DNA of 15,691 bases, from assembly GCA_003554345.1 (NCBI GenBank), contig PWGE01000307.1, positions 1 to 15,691 of the forward strand, read 5' to 3'. This DNA is from T1SED10-198M sp003554345 [NCBI: Candidatus Sumerlaeota bacterium]. GTDB lineage: Bacteria; Sumerlaeota; T1SED10-198M. Under the pieces are notes generated by a model that saw only the letters and a list, made by a program, of their open reading frames with translations, was not told the DNA's origin and did no database searches. Position numbers and translations under genes: made by a program. Below, piece after piece: positions 14,568-15,691 of this stretch (position 1 is its first letter; every line of letters starts with the position of its first letter).

Positions 14568-15691
14568 TTACTGAGTGGAGGTATCCTTAAGGAGTCTCTG
14601 AATGTCTTTCTGCAGGTCTTTGTATCCATTCTCAGTGAACTGTTCGAGACAGCCAAGCTGTTGTTGAAGCTCTTCACTCTGCTTATGAAGGGATTCGAGG
14701 GTGTTTTTGACTTCTACGGGAGCCGGTCCGCCGGCTGAGCTTTTCTTTTCCAGCAGTTCCCTGTAATCGGTGAGCTGTTTGAATTCTTTCTCAGAAATTG
14801 ATACATCGAGATCTTCTTCCTTCAACACCTTTTGGAGGGTTTTCAGGCTGATAGAACCCTTTTCCTGGTCCTGCTGAACGCTTTTCCCGGTGGTGGTGTA
14901 TGCCTGACGGAAACTCAGTCCTTTTTCCCGGGCTAGAAAGTCAGCTATTTCTATGGCATTTATAAAACCAACCCGGCATTGCTGATGCATCTTTTCAGGA
15001 TGCGTTTTCAGGGTATGAAAAACTTTGCTGAAGATCTTAAAGATGGGACCAATTTCCTGTAAAGAGTCCTGAAGAAGATATTTTATCCATTGGGTATCAC
15101 GGTTATAGCCGCTGTTCATCCCTTTGCTCAAACCAAACAGGGACTGGAGATTGCCGGTGATAATGGACGTCTTTGCCCTGGTTACTTCAGCGAAGTCGGG
15201 ATTTTGTTTCTGAGGCATGATAGAACTACCGGTGGTATAAGCGGGATGGATAGTGCAATAATGAAGATAAGGAGAACTGAAAAGCATGAGATCCTGACTG
15301 ATGATACTCATATGAGTCATAAAAAGAGAAAGTATGGAAACAAACTCGGTTTCAAACTCCCACCGATTCGTAATACAGTCTAACGAATTGTTCTGAATAT
15401 CCTTGAATCCAAGGTATTTTGTCGTGATCGAACGGTCTATATTCCATGAAGTGCCATAAGCGGCCGCTGCTCCCAGGGGGTTAATGTTGCTTCTGTCTAA
15501 AAATTGTACCAGGCGGTGAATATCCCGCAGGAGAGGTTGAGCATACGAGCAGATGAGATGGGCAAAGGTGGTGATTATGGCTGGCTGAAAGTGAGTGATT
15601 CCCGGCATTATGTCTTCCAGATGTGAAGGTGCTTTGTTCAAAAGTTCCTGGGCAAAATAAAGGGCCTCATGGGCAAGATGAATGCCTTTAG
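14568..15691 (-). CDS. argH: Argininosuccinate lyase, C-terminal part (5' end outside the window)
   Basis: The reading frame is open to the window edge and continues as KGIHLAHEALYFAQELLNKAP before the visible part, so the N-terminus is missing. The enzyme splits argininosuccinate into arginine and fumarate in the cytoplasm. The MPGITHFQPA block and the signature GSSIMPQKQNPD, with its catalytic serine (about 15195-15230), identify the fumarase/aspartase superfamily; MPG favours argininosuccinate lyase over adenylosuccinate lyase or fumarase. The C-terminal domain has FRQAYTTTGK and the SAGGPAPVEV block, followed by a ~45-residue helical, Gln/Glu-rich tail. Several consensus positions differ from common homologues (for example NRWEFETEF before the catalytic region). 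The gene is probably co-transcribed with cls. Confidence 0.85.
   Translation of the reverse strand, partial: KGIHLAHEALYFAQELLNKAPSHLEDIMPGITHFQPAIITTFAHLICSYAQPLLRDIHRLVQFLDRSNINPLGAAAAYGTSWNIDRSITTKYLGFKDIQNNSLDCITNRWEFETEFVSILSLFMTHMSIISQDLMLFSSPYLHYCTIHPAYTTGSSIMPQKQNPDFAEVTRAKTSIITGNLQSLFGLSKGMNSGYNRDTQWIKYLLQDSLQEIGPIFKIFSKVFHTLKTHPEKMHQQCRVGFINAIEIADFLAREKGLSFRQAYTTTGKSVQQDQEKGSISLKTLQKVLKEEDLDVSISEKEFKQLTDYRELLEKKSSAGGPAPVEVKNTLESLHKQSEELQQQLGCLEQFTENGYKDLQKDIQRLLKDTSTQ

Noticed and set aside
1-15691. CRISPR array, prophage, toxin-antitoxin or insertion sequence
   Set aside because: No regularly spaced repeats with unique spacers, no integrase or transposase, and no small toxin-antitoxin gene pair was found on either strand.

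Overview
The window looks like chromosomal DNA from a Gram-negative (diderm) bacterium of moderate, slightly A+T-leaning composition. It encodes a probable lipoprotein, a cardiolipin synthase and several polytopic inner-membrane proteins, and its promoter-like sites are close to sigma-70 consensus. Genes are tightly packed, with frequent start/stop overlaps. No phage, transposase, plasmid or CRISPR component is visible. I cannot name the phylum from the sequence alone.

Layout, left to right. Bases 1-553 are non-coding and repeat-rich: a diverged ~99-bp direct repeat (18-116 and 421-519), an extra copy of its 13-bp core, two palindromes and a CACGAAA triplet array. Next come three minus-strand genes, transcribed right to left from a good promoter at 4707-4735. 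They encode a membrane-anchored AmmeMemoRadiSam-type radical SAM protein (3532-4689), a large membrane protein with an embedded spermidine-synthase-like domain (1262-3541) and a CcdA/SafE-like membrane protein (554-1210). A second minus-strand run begins at a promoter near 10393-10421. It encodes an orphan sensor histidine kinase, a DinG-type Fe-S helicase, the riboflavin enzyme RibD and a GT4 glycosyltransferase; every neighbouring pair overlaps by 4-23 bases.

A plus-strand run diverges from the kinase. It holds a 345-aa protein of unknown function, an inositol-monophosphatase-family enzyme whose start overlaps its stop, tRNA-Val(CAC), and a small probable lipoprotein. At the right end, minus-strand genes for argininosuccinate lyase (cut by the window edge) and cardiolipin synthase form a likely pair that converges on the lipoprotein gene.

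Most genes are housekeeping (riboflavin, arginine, phospholipid, DNA repair, tRNA). The least ordinary part is the three-gene membrane operon at 554-4689. Its radical SAM protein has an N-terminal membrane anchor predicted to place the catalytic domain outside the cytoplasm, and Trp replaces one of the three cluster-binding cysteines. Its aminopropyltransferase-like partner has altered active-site positions, and its third member resembles transmembrane electron-transfer proteins. Whether this is a functional unit of unknown chemistry or a decaying locus with a point mutation (or sequencing error) is the main open question.
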